Below are positions 61,702 to 64,000 of a stretch of 64,000 nucleotides of DNA, one piece after another. The position numbers and the translations under genes are program-made. Each line of letters starts with the position of its first letter. The first letter of the stretch is position 1. The DNA lies in assembly GCF_050789285.1 (NCBI RefSeq), contig NZ_JBOUVX010000001.1, positions 248,001-312,000 of the forward strand, in the 5' to 3' direction. This DNA is from CAVPWP01 sp050789285. GTDB lineage: Bacteria > Pseudomonadota > Alphaproteobacteria > Rhodobacterales > Rhodobacteraceae. The notes below the pieces were generated by a model that was not told the origin of the DNA, did not search any database, and was given only the letters and a program-made list of their open reading frames with translations.

Positions 61702-62937
61702 TCAGAATTTCCACCTCGCGCCGACAAGAACGGACCGGATATCCCTGTAGGGCCCGTCCGACGGGTCCGAGAAGGCGTAGTCGCGATAGGCGACATAGGC
61801 CTCGAGACCAAGGTCGTCGAAGCCCTGAACCGCCATCAGCCCGCGCGCCGTGGACGCGGTTCCCGACGTCTCGAAATCCTGACCGTCATAATATTCGGCG
61901 GCGATCGCGGTGAACCCCGTGCGCAAGGGATCCCCCGTCCAGCCGATCTTGACGTATCCATAGCGCGCGCCACCAGATCGTCCGCCGCTGGCAAGGCTAA
62001 GGTTCATGCCTGTCGGTTTGTGCAGGACGGCGACCGAGCCGACATAACTTCCGTCCCCCATGCCGGCCTCGTCCTGCTGGCGGGCAAATCCGAGGCTGGC
62101 GTTGACGTCGGTCTCCGAGAAGGATCCGGCATAGTTGACCGCGGCGTCGTAATTGGTCTGGGTTCCGGACTCCGAGCGTTTGTTGCCGCCATAGGCCGCG
62201 GCAAGGCTGAACCCGTTTCGCACCCGGCTGTTGTACAGCACGCGGATGCGCCTGTTCGCGTTGAACGAATCGAAGACGTCACCGATCTGAACTTCGGAAA
62301 GGCTTCCATCGGCGCGCCGGAACGAGAAGCCCCCCGCCGAATCCCGGATCGCGACGCCACCGGCCACGCGGGTCTTCGACGCGTCGTTGCTGGCGGCGTC
62401 GTTGGTCGCCATGTCCCCCTGGCCAAGCGCCAGGATTCCGTAATCGCCGGACAGCCGCACCTCGAAATACCTGACGTAGGTGTCTCCCCAGAAGCCGTAG
62501 GACAGGTCGGACGTCTGGCTGCTCTGGCTGGTCTTCGGAAGGCCAAGCCCGAATTCGGCCCGCAGGCGCACTGTCGAGGCCGCAAGCGGGATATCCGACA
62601 GAAGGCCGATGCGCGACTGCGAGTTCGCGTTGTCCAGAATCGCGTCATAGCCCGCGACCCCATCGTCGACGGACTGAAAGGTCGGGGCGATCTGTCCGTA
62701 GACGGTGACCTTTCCGCCCAGGGTGGCGATCGTGAAGAGCCCTTTGAAAAGATCCGCTCCGGCCTGAAGGACGGGGAATTCGGGCGTACTGGCGACGGCC
62801 GGTTCGTCTTCGGGGATGATCGTCGCGTCGAACGCCTCGGCGCGCGCGGAACCGGCGACCGCAACCGCAAGGGCCAGAGCCATCCGGCCCGCCGCGCAGG
62901 GCGTGTGCCGTGGCGAGGAGTGGTTTGGATGTCTCAA
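61702..62937 (-). CDS. outer-membrane porin
   Basis: A 411-residue beta-barrel protein of the alphaproteobacterial porin type. The mature part alternates polar and hydrophobic residues, with strand-like stretches such as KVTVYGQIAPTFQSVDDG, VRYFEVRLSGDYGILALGQG and SLAAAYGGNKRSESGTQTNY, and it ends in a terminal phenylalanine (VLVGARWKF), the outer-membrane insertion signal. The signal peptide hydrophobic core is MALALAVAVAGSARA. The start is uncertain: the ATG at 62883 leaves no positive residue before the core, while a TTG at 62937 gives a normal basic start but no good ribosome-binding site. Convergent with the small secreted protein. Confidence 0.85.
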   Translation of the reverse strand: MRHPNHSSPRHTPCAAGRMALALAVAVAGSARAEAFDATIIPEDEPAVASTPEFPVLQAGADLFKGLFTIATLGGKVTVYGQIAPTFQSVDDGVAGYDAILDNANSQSRIGLLSDIPLAASTVRLRAEFGLGLPKTSQSSQTSDLSYGFWGDTYVRYFEVRLSGDYGILALGQGDMATNDAASNDASKTRVAGGVAIRDSAGGFSFRRADGSLSEVQIGDVFDSFNANRRIRVLYNSRVRNGFSLAAAYGGNKRSESGTQTNYDAAVNYAGSFSETDVNASLGFARQQDEAGMGDGSYVGSVAVLHKPTGMNLSLASGGRSGGARYGYVKIGWTGDPLRTGFTAIAAEYYDGQDFETSGTASTARGLMAVQGFDDLGLEAYVAYRDYAFSDPSDGPYRDIRSVLVGARWKF

Positions 62938-63433
62938 TTCAAGGACCAGACCCTCTTCGTGTGTCGGGAACCCCGGGCCAGGTGCGGCGTTCTGGCTGCG
63001 GGCGACCCCGACACCTCACAGTCACGACGGATCGTCGGGAACGCAAGTCCGGCAACGCGCGCTGATGGCCGCCATGCGCAAAAGACTCCGCCACACCCCC
63101 CTGCAAGGCGGATGGTGGCGTGGTGCGTTGAGGCCTTCGCGGCACTTACGCGCATGCCAGTTCTGGCCGTGGTCTGACCGCCCTTCGGGGCCCGCGTCGA
63201 GGCATCCGGCGGCGGCCTGGCCAGGGCGCAGTTACGCCCCGAGGTGCAGGACCGTCCGCGGGCAACCCAACCAACCGTCCTTCGCGACGCGAACGCTCTT
63301 CGGGCGACCGGCGCTGCCAGGGCCACTTGAGGTCAAAGGTTGGTTGCCGTGGGCGCACCCCGGGTCGTCCATGAAATTGCGATCCCCGCATCGCGTCCGC
63401 GTGGAAAACGGCCTTGCCGCTTTTCTTCCGCCA
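62938..63433. other. 496-bp stretch without a supportable gene
   Basis: The only frames are Arg/Pro-rich and unlike proteins. It must hold the porin promoter and the 3' end of the MFS gene transcript. No repeat, RNA gene or remnant could be identified. Confidence 0.55.
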
Positions 63434-64000
63434 TCAGCGCGTGCCCTTCTGTCGTGACGCGGACGCCTCAACACGGGGGCCGGACCCGGCCAGATGGATC
63501 GCAAGGCACAGAAGCATCAGCGCCATCGACAGAAGGAACGGCGCGCCGGGAAACCACACGGGACCGTCGGGCGCGGTAAAGGCGGCGAAGACCTGCGTCA
63601 TCAGCAGGGGCGAAAAGACCATCGACAGCGCGTTGACCGACGCCAGCACCCCCTGAAGCTCGCCCTGCGCGTTGTCGGGCACGGCGCGCGACATGATCCC
63701 CTGAAGCGCGGGCGTGACGACCGCGCCAAGCGCGCTGATCGGCGTCAGGATCAACGCTGCGGTGCCGTTGGTGAGAAAGGCGAAGACCCCGAAGACGACG
63801 GTGTAGAACGCAAGCCCGTAAAGCACCGTCCCCCGGTCGCCGAACGCGCGCAGGATCACCCGGATCAGCCCGCCCTGCACCCCGGCAAGCGCGATGCCGA
63901 ACCCGGCAAGCGACAGGCCCACCATAGCGGGATCCCAGCCGAAGCTTGCCCGGGTGTAGAACGCCCAGACCGAGGGATAGACCCAGAAGGCGATCGAGTA
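63434..64000 (-). CDS. TetA-like MFS transporter (5' end beyond the window)
   Basis: The C-terminal 188 residues of a 12-helix major facilitator of the TCR/Tet type. At the right edge the frame reads FWVYPSVWAFYTRASFGWDP, then VGLSLAGFGIALAGVQGGLI, followed by the family segments ALGAVVTPALQGIMSRAVPD and NAQGELQGVLASVNALSMVF. These match helices 7-12 of TetA-like proton antiporters. Whether it exports tetracycline or another compound cannot be told. The N-terminus is outside the window. Confidence 0.88.
   Translation of the reverse strand, partial: YSIAFWVYPSVWAFYTRASFGWDPAMVGLSLAGFGIALAGVQGGLIRVILRAFGDRGTVLYGLAFYTVVFGVFAFLTNGTAALILTPISALGAVVTPALQGIMSRAVPDNAQGELQGVLASVNALSMVFSPLLMTQVFAAFTAPDGPVWFPGAPFLLSMALMLLCLAIHLAGSGPRVEASASRQKGTR

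Overview
The window is GC-rich, densely coded DNA from an alphaproteobacterium, most likely a member of the Rhodobacteraceae (Rhodobacter/Paracoccus/roseobacter group). The evidence is the combination of GcrA and GapR, an FnrL-hemN-usp-ccoNOQP-ccoGHIS block in the order known from Rhodobacter and Paracoccus, a beta-hydroxyaspartate-cycle divergon, and a VPLPA-CTERM-type sorting tail. No photosynthesis genes, CRISPR array, complete insertion sequence or intact integrase is visible.

Left part (1-26.6 kb) is mostly core chromosome. It starts with the bhcAB operon (glyoxylate assimilation), reading off the left edge and divergent from its IclR regulator bhcR. Then follow secG, pyrG, argDF, an ABC-2 permease, gcrA, a fatty acid desaturase, a lytic transglycosylase, rimO, dgkA, nadK, glyA, an esterase, several very small membrane proteins, lepA, acyP, hom, a TetR regulator with a palindrome at its start, a pirin and gapR. 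An AT-rich gene with a HEPN-like R-x4-H motif, next to a pair of palindromic repeats (18.37-19.14 kb), is the clearest foreign-looking insert here.

Middle part (26.6-36.2 kb) is accessory. It begins exactly at a tRNA-Thr gene and ends in a decayed tyrosine-recombinase C-terminus. Between them lie a frameshifted zinc metallopeptidase remnant, two unfamiliar genes divergent from a two-component system, and an Rrf2-type regulator with a cysteine cluster next to a sulfate ABC transporter (sbp-cysT-cysW-cysA) whose ATPase lacks the usual C-terminal domain. A VPLPA-CTERM protein follows.

Right part (37.2-64 kb) holds a fused aconitase-X protein, an MsbA-like exporter, a lipoprotein hydrolase, and the low-oxygen module: hemE/hemC, hemN, fnrL, a tandem universal stress protein, cbb3 oxidase and its assembly factors. 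Four FNR-type boxes sit at the promoters of this module and a fifth lies upstream of a DUF1254 gene. After a tesA-like esterase divergent from a YbbA/YbbP-type ABC system and a tRNA-Met, the window ends with the DUF1254 protein, a small secreted protein, a porin and a truncated TetA-like MFS transporter.

All calls come from reading the sequence; no database search was run. Start codons were chosen from ribosome-binding sites and family N-termini, and are flagged where doubtful.
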